Below are positions 53,486 through 63,739 of a DNA stretch of 64,000 nt, piece by piece. Positions within the stretch are counted from its first letter, which is position 1. Each line of letters begins with the position of its first letter. Origin of the DNA: Microglena sp. YARC (lineage: Eukaryota; Chlorophyta; Chlorophyceae; Chlamydomonadales; Chlamydomonadaceae); NCBI GenBank assembly GCA_022414725.1, contig CM039465.1, positions 46,116,970 to 46,180,969 on the forward strand, given 5' to 3'. The notes beneath the pieces are model-generated. The model had not been told where the DNA came from. It was given only the letters and a program-made list of their open reading frames with translations, and did no database searches. The translations under genes and the position numbers were made by a program.

Positions 53486-56400
53486 ATTAATTTTGAGGGC
53501 TTGGTTTGGTTTGGCTTGATTTGGAGATATTGGAGATATTGATTTGTTGGTTTAGCTTTGCTTGGTTTGTTTTTGTCTGGTTTGTTCTGATTTGTTTTGA
53601 TTTGTTCTGGTTCTAGGTTGGAGTCCAAGTATTGGATGAGCATGAGCTCCGACACAACCTTGGGGTCAATTCCATCTGCAGCATGCAGGTCAGGTCAGGG
53701 GGGTGGGGTGTGGGGGGGGGTATTAATTTGCGGGCTTGGTTTGGCTTTGTTTGGTTTGGCTTTGCTTGGTTTTGCTTTGCTTGGCTTTGCTTGGTTTGGC
53801 TTTGCTTGGTTTTGCTTGGTTTGGCTTTGCTTGGCTTCGTTTGGTTTGGCTTTGTTTGGTTTGGCTTTGTTTGGTTTGGCTTTGTTTGGTTTGGCTTTGT
53901 TTGGTTTGGTTTGGCTTTGTTTGGTTTGTGTCAAAGTACTGGGTGATGAGCATGACCTCCAACACGGCTTTCATGTCGATTCCATCTTCACTTCAAATGA
54001 TTGAGGAGGGGTGGGCTGATTCGGTTAGTCTGATTTGGTTATTTCTATCTTCACTTCTATGATAGAGGAGGGCTGATTCGGTTAGTCTGATTTGGTTATT
54101 TCTATCTTCACTTCTATGATAGAGGAGGGCTGATTCGGTTAGTCTGATTTGGTTATTTCTATCTTCACTTCTATGATAGAGGAGGGCTGATTCGAGTTAG
54201 TCTGATTTTTGGTTATTTCTATCTTCACTTCTATGATAGAGGAGGGCTGATTCGGTTAGTCTGATTTTGGTTATTTCTATCTTCACTTCTATGATAGAGG
54301 AGGGCTGATTCGGTTAGTCTGATTTGGTTATTTCTATCTTCACTTCTATGATAGAGGAGGGCTGATTCGGTTAGTCTGATTTGGTTATTTCTATCTTCAC
54401 TTCTATGATAGAGGAGGGCTGATTCGGTTAGTCTGATTTGGTTATTTCTATCTTCACTTCTATGATAGAGGAGGGCTGATTCGGTTAGTCTGATTTGGTT
54501 ATTTCTATCTTCACTTCTATGATAGAGGAGGGCTGATTCGGTTAGTCTGATTTGGTTATTTCTATCTTCACTTCTATGATAGAGGAGGGCTGATTCGGTT
54601 AGTCTGATTTGGTTATTTCTATCTTCACTTCTATGATAGAGGAGGGCTGATTCGGTTAGTCTGATTTGGTTATTTTCTATCTTCACTTCTATGATAGAGG
54701 AGGGCTGATTCGGTTAGTCTGATTTGGTTATTTCTATCTTCACTTCTATGATAGAGGAGGGCTGATTCGGTTAGTCTGATTTGGTTATTTCTATCTTCAC
54801 TTCTATGATAGAGGAGGGCTGATTCGGTTAGTCTGATTTGGTTATTTCTATCTTCACTTCTATGATAGAGGAGGGCTGATTCAGTTAGTCTGATTTGGTT
54901 ATTTCTATCTTCACTTCTATGATAGAGGAGGGCTGATTCGGTTAGTCTGATTTGGTTATTTCTATCTTCACTTCTATGATAGAGGAGGGCTGATTCGGTT
55001 AGTCTGATTTGGTTATTTCTATCTTCACTTCTATGATAGAGGAGGGCTGATTCGGTTAGTCTGTTTTGGTTATTTCTATCTTCACTTCTATGATAGAGGA
55101 GGGCTGATTCGGTTAGTCTGATTTGGTTATTTCTATCTTCACTTCTATGATAGAGGAGGGCTGATTCGGTTAGTCTGATTTGGTTATTTCTATCTTCACT
55201 TCTATGATAGAGGAGGGCTGGGCCAAGGTTAGTCTAATTTGTGGGTTTATTTCATTTGGCGGGTTTGGTTGGTGTCTGGATACGTATTGCGTGATGAGCA
55301 TGAGTTCCAACACGGCCCTGGGGTCGATTCCATCTGCAGCGGGAACGAGAGATGAGGGAGGCAGTGATTTTTTTTCAAATCTGAAAGTGGGTTTCTTCTA
55401 GCTTTATGGTTTCAGGGCTCCTCCAGGAAGAGCATATTGTACCTTTTTGTACCTTTTTGGTACTTTTTGGTGCTTCTTAGGGCCATGTAGGGGGGGAGGG
55501 GGAGGGGGGGGGGGGGGTGGGGACTTTTTTACTTTTTTATAAGGATAATTTTCCTGAAACGGGGTCGAAACTAGCGAAGCGCTATATATAGCGGGGAAAA
55601 AAATCCCTGGAGGGAGGGGTGGGCCGTGGTGAGATGTATCTGTGGTTTGAGTCGGGTCAGGTCCCTATTTACATGCTGAACCATGCACATACATGCTCAC
55701 CTGTGAATGACACCGATCTGTGTAATCGACTCACCAACGTGATCAGTGAAGTCCTTGGCTGAGTTACTGAAGCCTGCGACGATGGCCTGCCTCTGCATAC
55801 ACCTTTATGCTGAATCATGCACATATATGCACACCTATGAATGACATCGATCTGTGTAATCGACTCACCAACGTGCTCAGCGAACTCCTTGGCTGAGTTA
55901 CTGAAGCCTGCGATGATGGCCTGCCTCTGCATACACCTTTATGCTGAATCTCCAGGAGAATGCTTAGCTGTCGAGGAGCCTGCTTTGAACCGGGAACTGG
56001 CTGAGCTTGTGCACAGACTCAGGGCTGCAGTGCCACATATCACGACCGCAGGTGGCAACGAACACGGCACCCAGCCTGTCCAGGTCAGCCCAGATCAGAC
56101 CTGCCACCCCCCCGGCGAACATAATACACCTTCATGCTGCATCATGCTCATATATTCATAATTATGAACGACACATCGATCTGTGTAATCGATCGATCGA
56201 TATGACACCTATCTGCGTCATCGACTCACCAACGTGCTCAGAGAAGTCCTTGATAGACTCACTGAAGCCTGCCACGATGGCCTGCCTCTGCCTGGCGATA
56301 CCCTGGCCCTGCAGGAACTTGGACTCGGCCTCGGCCTCAGCAGCCTTCACCACCATCACCTTGCCGGCTTCGGCCTTCTCGAGGGCGGCCACGCGGAGCC

Positions 56401-56647
56401 TCCTGGCAGCGTTAATCTCATTCATTGCGTTCTTGACCTGAGGATGATGACGAGGATGAGGATGAGGAAATGGATGAGAATGATCATGGCGATTACATTT
56501 GTTCCTGGTGCCCAACTGGAGTCAAAATGTGCATGCGGCTGTGCCAACCTGTGTGGTGAAAATTGGGCTGCCACACGGAGCCTCCTAGCAGCATTGATCT
56601 TCTTCATTGCGTTCTTGACTTGTGAGTGTGTGTGTGTGTGTGGTGGT

Positions 56648-56699
<52 letters not shown>

Positions 56700-59600
56700 G
56701 GGGCAATAATTCATTGTTTAAAATGTAAATATGCTTCCCATACCTTGCTGTCTAGCTCAATGTCACTCACCAGGGCAGCGATGATCTGATACTCATACAA
56801 GCAAGTCAATATCATTCCTAAACAATTATACAGCATATGCTGTTTTGCACCTTGCTGTCAGGCTCGATGTCATTCACCAGGGCAGCGATGTTCTGATTGC
56901 CACAACCCGACATGGCACTGATATTTCCTATACAACATTATACATCATTATTTCCTACACAGCAGTATACAGCATATTCTGTCCTCTCACCTTGCTGTCA
57001 GGCTCGATGTCATTCACTAGGGCAGCGATGATCTGATAGGCATAATCCGAAATGGCACTGGCCAGCTGTTGCTCCCTATTTAACAGGTTCCTTTTACCTT
57101 GTCTGTCTGGCTCCCACCCAGACACTGACTTAACAAGCTACTCGTACCTTGCTGTCTGGCTCGAGGTCATTCACCAGGGCAGCGATGATCTGATAGGCAT
57201 AACTTGACATGGCACTGGCCAGCTGTTGCTCCCTATTTAACAGGTTCCTTTTACCTTGTCTGTCTGGCACCCACCCAGACACTGACTTAACAAGCTACTC
57301 GTACCTTGCTGTCTGGCTCGAGAAACGTCATTCACCAGGGCAGCGATGATCTGATAGGCACTAACCCGAAATGGCACTGGCCACACAATCTGTTGCTCCC
57401 TACTTAACATGCTTCCCTCACCTTGTCTGTCTGGCACCAAGTCAGACACTGACTTAACAAGCTCTTCTCACCTTGCTGTCTGGCTTGAAGTCATTCATCA
57501 GGGCAGCGATGATTCGACAGCCATAGCCCCAAATGGCCTTTGCCAGATGTTGCCCCCTATGTAACGGCGGGGGGGAAGCTGGTACCCACAAAGCCAGTAG
57601 CCCACAAGCCAGATCTCCTCGAGTTAGGGTCAGGGTTTAGTTTAGGGTTTGGGGTATAGGAGATCTGGCTTATGGGTACTGGCTTTGTGGGTACTAGCAC
57701 CCCCTCCCTATGTAACAGGTCCTGTCACCTAGCTGCCTGGCTGGGTGTCATTCACTAAGGCAGTGATGATCTCACAGCTATAACAACCCGACATGGCTTT
57801 GGCCAGCTGCTAGGCCTGTTGTTCCAAAAAAAAAAAAAAAAAAACTGAACTTCCAAGATATGTCACAATGACACTTCTAAGGATGTGGGGTTAAGGGAAC
57901 AGGCTCGTAAGTATGCGATGGACGGGCTTAACATCACACCTAGAGATCCAGTTACCATGCCCGGTCGACGACCCTCCGGGTGGCCCAGGTTGAAACTCGA
58001 TGGTCGAACCAGCAACACCGATAAGACCCCGCACCTGCTTTCCGTCGATCCACATCGCTCTACGATAGAGCCATCCCGTTCCGAACGGGGATCTGTTGTT
58101 CCCTATTTAACAGGTTCCTGTCACCTTGCTGCCTGGCTCAAACTTTTTAATGTTTCCTTAGTGCCCATTGTTTGAATTGTCAACATGCTTCCCTCACCTT
58201 GCTGTCTGGCTCGATGTCATTCACCAGGGGAGGTAGCGATGATCTGATACTCAATACACGCCAAGTCAAATATTATTCCTATACAATTATACAGCATATA
58301 CTGTTTTTGCATCTTGCTGTCAGGCTCGATGTCATTCACCAGGGCAGCGATGATCTGGTAGCCATAAGCCGACATGGCCTTGGCCAGCTGTTGCTCCCTA
58401 TTTAACAGGTTCCTCCTACCTTGTCTGTCTGGCATCCACCCAGACACTGATTTAGCAAGCTACTCGTACCTTGCTGTCAGGCTCGATGTCATTTACCAAG
58501 GCAGCGATGATCTGATATCCGTGAAGCCGACATCGGCACTGACGTGAGGTCGATTCCATGATGTCAACGGCAATCTTCTCCTTCTCGAACAAACACATCG
58601 TCCAGGTTCCATCTTGGGAACCGCCGCTCGCCACCTGGGGGCATGGGTGACATGGTTTCGGTTGGTTTTGTTTTGGTTGGTTCTGGTTGAGTTCAGATGA
58701 GGCAGGATTAGTTTGGAATGTGATTGGAATTGGTTTTGCTGTCCGTCGGCAAATCTTCTCTTCTCAACAAACACATCCGTCCAGGTTCCATCTTGGAACA
58801 GCCCTCGCCACCTGGAGGTTGATATAGTTTCGGATGGTTTGGTCTCGGTTGGTTCCGGTTGAGTCGAGATGAGGAGGGATTAGTTTGGTACGGGATTGGA
58901 ATTGGTGGTTATCAGGGTACTCCCAAGCGCGCGCTTTTGCGCGCTGCCTTTTTGAGCCCCACTGCGCGTTTCGCTCGGTTTTTTGCAACCTTCTGTGGGC
59001 GCAGCGAGCATTTTTTGCGCTTTTTGCACTAAAAAATAAAAAGGGCAGTTTTTTTGTTTTCAAGTGCACAAAAGTGCTGGCCAATTTGGTCAATGGAAGT
59101 ACCCTGGTAGTCATGTACAATCTGATCCATCTCAACAAACACATGGTCTAGGTTCAACTAGATGGAAGTAAGTAGCTACTAGTTAGCGCGATATGAGCTA
59201 CGAAACATTCGACTTTTGAAAAATTCGACTTTTAACTTTTGGGACGGAATCTTGGCCGGCTGGGACAGCTGATTACTCTACTTATGCGCACTCCAACTTT
59301 GAGCCAAATGTTTGGGTGTGGGTGTGACCGGAATCGCCCAAACAGCACCTAGAGAGAGTTACGGCGAGAGAGACAGAGGGAGAGAGACGGAGAGGGAGAG
59401 ACGGGGAGAGAGAGACGGAGGGAGAGAGAGACAGAGAGACACGGGTGGAACTTGGGACTTCATCCCCTGGGGGGTCCAGAAGGGGCTTAAGCGACATGAC
59501 CTAGGCAGCGTTCGCAAAGTGACGCGGAGGGAAAATTGGCTTCTGAGAGTTTTGTGGAGTGACAGTGGCAACGGAATCCAGCGGTCTGAAGCAAGTTAGT

Positions 59601-62600
59601 TATGAGACAGTTGGCTGATGGGTCAGGCTTCCTCTCGGGGGGCGGTCGGTTGGACGGACAACAGGATGATGGAAAGGGTGGGCTCCGCCAAACAGGAAGT
59701 CTGAAGCACATGTCGCAAAAACACGGCAAAACACTTTCGCATTCACCGACAGGGAGCGGAGGTGCCCTGATTGGTTAAACGCCAGCAGAGGCGGAGACAG
59801 ACAGACTGACAGACAAAGTGACAGACAGACAGACAAAGAGACAGACGGACAGACAGACAGGCAAAGAGACAGACAGACAAAGAGACAGACATACAGACAA
59901 AAGACGAATAGACAAGAGTGCTTAGAAGAGCAGGAGACAGACAGACAGACAATGAGACTCGGGTGGAGCCCGGGCCCGCGGGTTCTAGAGGGGTGCTAAA
60001 GTTGAAAAGCTGTGATGACAGGAATTCGTGGATATTAAGAAAGTCATATTTATGAGACCTAAAGTATGTAAGAAGCAATTCATGTGTTCGGAGTTTCGCC
60101 GTCGTACTCTGGCAGTACCACCCCCGTTCCTTTCATTGTACAGTGACGATCATAAATCATTTTAAAACAATTCTAATCCAATTTATACGACTTACTGTGG
60201 TCAAAGATGTAATCTGGAGATCTGTTACGGCTTAGTAACTGCGCATGGTAACATGGATGGGGGGGGGTTTACGGAGGTGCTTGGTGTTGGCAGGGTTTGC
60301 CACCGCCGCTTTGTAGTATGGTGGTTGGTGGGTTTGTCCGTGGGTTTGGTTTGTGCGGGCTTGGCATATTTGTGTGGCGATTTGGTTTGCGGTGGGGTGT
60401 GTTGATTTGATTGGTATTGTGGGTTTGTGCGTTGTGATTTTACGATGATGTTGGTAATGAGATGGCTTGTTTGTGAGCTGTGTTACTGGTTGGTGGGAGT
60501 TTTAGCAGTTTTTCGTTGCTGCGGAATGTGTGTGTGGTTTGTGTGGGTGAGCAGAACAGCTTTTGTGTGTGTTGGCTACAGTTCTATAGCCGTTCTCTGT
60601 TGAGTGTGTTTGGGATGTTTGGGTGTGTTTGTCCATCTGTGGTGCGTGGGTATTGTCGTGTTTGTGTGATTGGTGTGTTTGTGTGGGTTGGGTGTTGGTG
60701 GGTTTGTGTTGTGTGGTTGGTGTTGGTGAGTTTGTGTTTGTGAATTGGTGGTTTGTGTGTATTGCAATCTGTATTTGTGTGGGTTGGGTGGCGTTTGGCT
60801 GTGGTTGTGATGGTGTTGTCTGGCGTTTGTGTTTGTGTGGTTGGGTGTTGAGAGGGTTTCGTGTCGTTGGGGGCGATGTGGGTTTCGCACTTTATGTGTT
60901 CGTAATTGGTGGGTTTGTGTGGGTTTGTGAAGGAGGGGGGGCTCCCGCCAAATAACTTGGGCGTTATCTAGAGTTAATCTTGATTGTTCGAGCGTGTTGA
61001 CAAGCCCTTTCTGCTGCGCAATGTACTCTACCAATGAAACTATTCGACTTTTTTGTTTTTAGTTGTGAAAGAATTCCGGAAGATCTTCTACCCGACTGCA
61101 GGTGGGTCCTCGCGACACAAACCAGCGACACCGAGATTCAGTTCAAAGTGGTGGTGCCTCTACAACAAAATAATATATTTTGTTTCCTCAGTTGATTTTG
61201 TCGCCCCCAGGATGGTTAAGATACCCCCCCCACCCCCCCCTCAGATGTTTGTGGAGAGGGCTTGTATTGGGCCAACACTGGCCTGCCTATACAACATCAT
61301 GCAAACTAAACTTGGCACAAAGAGTAGCCACACACCAGGAGGCGTGGTATGCTGTTGTACGAGTGTGGGGTGCAGGGTACTACATAATGTACATTGCTCC
61401 CGTGCTTGCAGAAAGCACCCTACACTTGCATCGTTTTTTACTGCGCGACGCGTCGCCATTCCATCGCTCATGTTATTGCATGGGTCCGGCTAAACTAGCC
61501 CGAATTGAAAACCCCCACCCCTGGAAGGAAAAACCCCCCGAAAAATGCCCCCCCTGAGAGAGCCCCAAAATGCCCCCCCAAACAAGAGCCCAAAAAAATC
61601 CCCCCCTGAGACCCCCAAATTGCCCCCCCTGAGAAACCCCCCAAACTGCCCCTTAAGACCCCCAAAACCCCCCCCAAAATGCCCACCTGAGACCCCCCCA
61701 AAATACCCCCCCTGAAACCCCCCCCAAAATGAAACGCTATTTACTCATCGCTTGTAGAACTGCACTCCCACACTCCTGCCTCCTTCACAACCTGCATGGG
61801 TTCAGGTTTGGGATAGGAGGGTTCAGGATACGGGGAGGGTGCGTCGCTGTGTAGTGTGTGTGTGGGGGGGGGGGGGGAAGGAGGGACGCGGGTGGGGGGG
61901 AAGGTCAGGATATATAAGGGGTACTGCACAATGGTGACGTAGAGTGATTGAAACACATGATCGCGCAGCAAAAGAGTCCAGCAAAGAAATTACCTCCAGG
62001 CCAACCCACTTCTGTGCAATTGCCAGGATACCAGGATTGTTTTTCAAATCTGCAAAGTGGTTTTTTCTGCCAGGCTTAATTATTTAGGCCTCCTCAAGGG
62101 ACAGCGGTTTATATAGCTTTTCATAACTTTCAAGGCGGCCATTGAGGGCAAAAAAAGCAAAACTTTTAGATACATTTGTAGTATAGCCGACAATTTTGGC
62201 CAAAACAAACTTTTAGATACATTTGTTATAGCGACAATTTGGGGGCAAAAACTTTTAGATACATTTGACTATAAGCGCACAATTTTGGCCAAAACGGGTG
62301 TGGTGAAAACATAGCGATTGCTATACTATATTGAGGGGAAATCCCTGCACCCAGCGGAATGCACTCTCCCCTGCGCCCCTGACCCTCACACACCCACTTT
62401 GCTGCAAGCACCTCTCAAGCAACAGCCAACCACCACCCCCTCGCCCCCAGGAGGAAAAACCCTAAGGCTCCACCACCCTCCTTGCCAATGCAATTGCACC
62501 CCAACCCAGGAGCGCTCCTCATCACCCCCGCTCCCGACCCTCACCCACCCCACTGCTGCAGCCCTCTCCAACCACCAGCCAACCACCCCTCTGCTGCACA

Positions 62601-63737
62601 CCCTCTCAAACCACCAGCCAAACCACCACCCACTCGCCAGAAGAAAACCCACAGGCTCACCCCCGCCTTGCAAAGCATTGCCACCCAACAGGTCATGTGC
62701 TCTCTCACCTCCACCCCCGACTTTCAACCCACCAGCCAACCACCCCTCTGCTGCAGCCACCTCAACTCCCAACCATGGCCAGCACCACCAACCCAGCCAC
62801 CCTCCTCCATCAACCCACCCCCAACCCTCAACCCGCACCATGCCACCACCACCCACCACCCCACCCTCAATCCACCAACCCACACCACCCTTGCAAACCC
62901 AGCACCATGGACCACCACCCATCCGCCCACCCACCATGCACCCACCACCCAACGCCCACCCTCAACCCAGCCACCATGCCACCACCACCACCCACCCCAC
63001 CCTCAACCCACCTACCCCACCCCACCTCAACCCAGCCACCATGGACCACCACCCATCCGCCCACCCCACCATGCACCACCACCAATCCGCCCATCCCACC
63101 ATGCACTACCACCACCCCACCCTCAACCCAAGCCACATGGACCACCACCCACCACCACCACCCTCAACCCACCTACCCACCCCACCCTCAACCCAGCACC
63201 CATAGGACCACCACCATCCGCCCACCCCACCGATGAACCACCACCAATCCGCCCATCCCCAAATGCACTACCACCCACCCCACCCAACCCAGCCCACTCT
63301 GCACCACCACCCAGCCCGCCCACGCAACCTGCCCACCCTACCCACAACCCAACCACCCACCCCCACCGCTGCCACAACCACTCACCGTAAAAATGCAACA
63401 CTGATGACCTGGAAGCACACTGATGACCTTGTAACTACCCACAACTCTGATGATCTGTAACCACAAACACTGATGACCTGTAACTTGCCACACTGATGAC
63501 CTGGAACTACCCCGGCGGGCATGACCTGGAACTACACACTGATGACCTGTAACTACACACTGATGACCTGGAACTGCACACTGATGACCTGGAACTACAC
63601 ACTGATGACCTGTAACTACACACTGATGACCGAACTACACTCTGATGACCTGGAACTACACACTGATGACCTTGGAACTGCCACCACCACCTCACCTGAA
63701 CTGCAACACCTGATGCCAGAGTGATGAACACATTATC
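50356..63737 (-). CDS. HIR-type SPFH/prohibitin-domain protein (5' incomplete)
   Basis: Exons recognised in gene order: 63696-63737 ([14 protein letters not shown]), one or more missing, 58470-58634 ([19 protein letters not shown] to [18 protein letters not shown]), 56230-56437, 52042-52189, 50356-50392 (stop TAG). The last three join in phase. The order and motifs match plant HIR proteins: [50 protein letters not shown]. This family forms membrane-associated oligomers in microdomains and is linked in plants to defence signalling; the role here is unknown. The N-terminal myristoylation/Cys region would be off the window. The 58470-58634 exon has several 1-base indels, so the gene is either damaged there or the assembly has errors. 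Confidence 0.78.
50400..52041. repeat. HIR last intron: acceptor-edge and six donor-edge decoys with poly-C/CA spacers
   Basis: Donor-edge copies of the 52042-52189 exon (minus: [16 protein letters not shown] ... ATGAG|GTGGGC) lie at about 50928-51012, 51098-51172, 51271-51352, 51430-51510, 51626-51703 and 51802-51882. Most keep the reading frame and the GT. They are separated by poly-C and CACACA runs (for example 51180-51210, 51512-51530, 51707-51735, 51880-51899). GTTTCAAGTTAGTTTCAG repeats fill 50420-50800. Confidence 0.88.
52042..52189 (-). CDS. HIR penultimate exon
   Basis: Acceptor CTGCAG|AGGGTATC, donor ATGAG|GTGGGC. Encodes [20 protein letters not shown] then [20 protein letters not shown] and GGDVSAQM. 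This is the only copy in the region where the 5' edge and the 3' edge are joined into one complete exon. Confidence 0.88.
52305..55345. repeat. HIR intron: ~12 acceptor-edge decoys of the penultimate exon
   Basis: Copies of CTGCAG|A(A/G)GGTATAGACCCC through [12 protein letters not shown] occur at about 52307-52360, 52437-52489, 52567-52620, 52750-52794, 52931-52975, 53068-53117, 53220-53270, 53380-53435, 53630-53680, 53933-53985 and 55283-55338. Nearly all retain the AG and frame. Spacers differ: GGTTTGGTTTG, GGGTTGAGAGTGTTGAGGTG, TTTGCTTGG and poly-G (53454-53484). Confidence 0.88.
53995..55225. repeat. 57-bp minisatellite, ~21 copies
   Basis: Unit GGCTGATTCGGTTAGTCTGA then TTTGGTTATTTCTATC and TTCACTTCTATGATAGAGGA. 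Copies are almost identical; a few differ by 1-2 bases, so the array is recent or homogenised. It appears to have grown from the end of a decoy edge (GTCGATTCCATCTTCACTTC). Confidence 0.93.
55354..55617. mobile_element. hAT-like MITE, family 2, perfect 8-bp duplication
   Basis: Element 55362-55609 has ends CAGTGATTTTTTTTC / AAAAAAATCCCTG, flanked by GAGGGAGG on both sides (55354-55361, 55610-55617). It sits just upstream of a decoy edge in the HIR gene. Confidence 0.85.
55690..55940 (-). repeat. Two donor-edge decoys of HIR exon 56230-56437
   Basis: The complement encodes [19 protein letters not shown] with donor G|GTGAGTCGATTACAC, twice (about 55733-55800 and 55868-55935). The true exon has [19 protein letters not shown]. 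Confidence 0.85.
55960..56150. other. Unknown insertion between HIR exon-edge copies
   Basis: Interrupts the edge array. The minus frame reads [20 protein letters not shown] and [16 protein letters not shown] with codon-like composition, suggesting a fragment of an unrelated coding sequence. The family is not recognised. Confidence 0.35.
56230..56437 (-). CDS. HIR exon, central SPFH-to-coiled-coil segment
   Basis: Acceptor CCTCAG|GTCAAG, donor GTTG|GTGAGTC. Encodes [20 protein letters not shown] then [20 protein letters not shown] and [20 protein letters not shown], intact. The Ala/Glu-rich stretch is the predicted coiled coil of SPFH proteins. A 5'-edge copy lies upstream at about 56567-56622 ([19 protein letters not shown]). 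Confidence 0.88.
56625..56703. repeat. GT/poly-G microsatellite
   Basis: (GT)n followed by about 20 G, directly beyond a decoy acceptor edge. Confidence 0.9.
57556..57716. mobile_element. Foldback element with telomere-like loop
   Basis: Element 57566-57706 consists of about 38-bp inverted arms (TACCCACAAAGCCAGTA ... AGATCTCCT) and a loop with GTTTAGTTTAGGGTTTGGGG. It is flanked by the perfect 10-bp repeat CCTATGTAAC (57556-57565, 57707-57716). The duplication length suggests a Mutator-like origin. The insertion abuts the acceptor of the 57472-57556 cassette. Confidence 0.75.
57840..58090. other. Unknown insertion in cassette array
   Basis: Starts after a 22-base A run (57826-57844) and has no HIR similarity. 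The plus frame at 57885-58175 shows no recognised domain. The leading A run could be the tail of a retroposed minus-strand sequence. Confidence 0.3.
58470..58634 (-). CDS. HIR exon VPKM..MSAYGYQ (frame-damaged)
   Basis: Acceptor CCCCAG|GTGGCGAG, donor AGCAAG|GTACGAG. In three frames it reads RAAVPKM, then [13 protein letters not shown], then [11 protein letters not shown], so single-base insertions near 58602, 58587 and 58555-58525 break one continuous HIR segment. 5'-edge copies lie upstream at about 58745-58811 (VARAVP, FVEK) and 59120-59160 ([13 protein letters not shown]). Confidence 0.65.
58905..59114. mobile_element. hAT-like MITE, family 1, second full copy
   Basis: Element 58913-59106 (194 bp) has ends CAGGGTAC / GTACCCTG; flanks GTGGTTAT and GTAGTCAT match at 6 of 8. 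Homologous in inverse orientation to 34399-34593 (shared GTGGGCGCAGCGAGC, GAGCCCCACTGCGCG). Confidence 0.82.
59355..59445. repeat. GAGA-rich microsatellite
   Basis: Imperfect (GAGAGACG)n. Confidence 0.85.
59492..59700 (-). repeat. Dispersed repeat family R3, copy 3
   Basis: AAAATTGG, AAGCAAGTTAGTTATGAGAC and GGGCTCCGCCAAA blocks align with the reverse of copy 1. Confidence 0.6.
59785..59960. repeat. GACA microsatellite
   Basis: (GACAGACA)n with AAAGAGACAGACAGACAAAG variants. Confidence 0.9.
60240..60950. repeat. GT-rich low-complexity region
   Basis: Degenerate TTTGTGTGGGTTGG units. Open frames on both strands follow from composition. No gene seen from here to 61500 apart from undiagnosed short frames. 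Confidence 0.7.
61515..61735. repeat. CCCCCCTGAGACCCCCAAAA tandem repeat
   Basis: About eight to ten imperfect units of 20-30 bp. Confidence 0.85.
61751..61790 (-). other. Possible HIR exon edge (weak)
   Basis: Acceptor CCATGCAG|GTTGTGAAGGAGGC encodes VVKEA, which could follow ...GVAVQ in an HIR protein. The similarity stops after five residues. The same open frame upstream reads [14 protein letters not shown], also weakly like the exon at 63696-63737. The true exon between these and 58634 was not found. Confidence 0.25.
62032..62347. mobile_element. hAT-like MITE family 2, expanded copy
   Basis: Ends CAGGATTGTTTTTC / GGGGAAATCCCTG with the family's AAATCTGCAAAGTGG and GCGATTGCTATA motifs. 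An internal ACTTTTAGATACATTTG segment is triplicated. No convincing 8-bp duplication. Confidence 0.6.
62375..63390. repeat. CCACCACCCA-rich minisatellite region
   Basis: Imperfect units such as CACCATGCACCACCACC and CATCCGCCCACCCCACC. Frames are open in several phases on both strands because stops are rare in this composition. Not treated as genes. Confidence 0.85.
63405..63675. repeat. ~20-bp minisatellite CACTGATGACCTGGAACTA
   Basis: About thirteen units. On the minus strand each contains GTTCCAG|GTCATC, resembling the adjacent exon donor GTTCAG|GTGAGG, so it may be an amplified donor edge of the exon at 63696-63737. Confidence 0.85.
63696..63737 (-). CDS. HIR exon, SPFH beta-strand segment
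   Basis: Acceptor CTTCTGCAG|GATAAT, donor CAG|GTGAGG, 42 bp in phase 0. Encodes [14 protein letters not shown], corresponding to the DNVFVNVVASIQY segment of plant HIR proteins. Confidence 0.65.
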
Positions 63738-63739
63738 CT

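Larger units (their letters stand above)
56745..58415 (-). repeat. HIR exon-cassette array ([17 protein letters not shown]), ~10 copies
   Basis: Copies lie near 56752-56800, 56853-56900, 56991-57075, 57148-57232, 57305-57399, 57472-57556, 57729-57815, 58120-58140 (fragment), 58201-58245 and 58313-58397. Four are complete 85-bp cassettes with acceptor ATAG|G and an open frame: 56991-57075, 57148-57232, 57472-57556 and 58313-58397. The last has the most canonical protein ([20 protein letters not shown]) but its donor is AT where GT is needed. The others carry indels or a stop. Confidence 0.82.

Noticed and set aside
57620..57655. Telomere or interstitial telomeric array
   Set aside because: Only two or three imperfect TTTAGGG-like units inside the loop of a foldback element.
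58470..58634. Calling the HIR gene a definite pseudogene
   Set aside because: This exon has 1-base indels, but the exons at 56230, 52042 and 50356 are intact and in phase; consensus errors are equally possible.
62318..63401. Two Pro/His/Thr-rich ORFs of about 300 codons
   Set aside because: CCACC-rich low complexity with several open phases on both strands and no domain or splice support.
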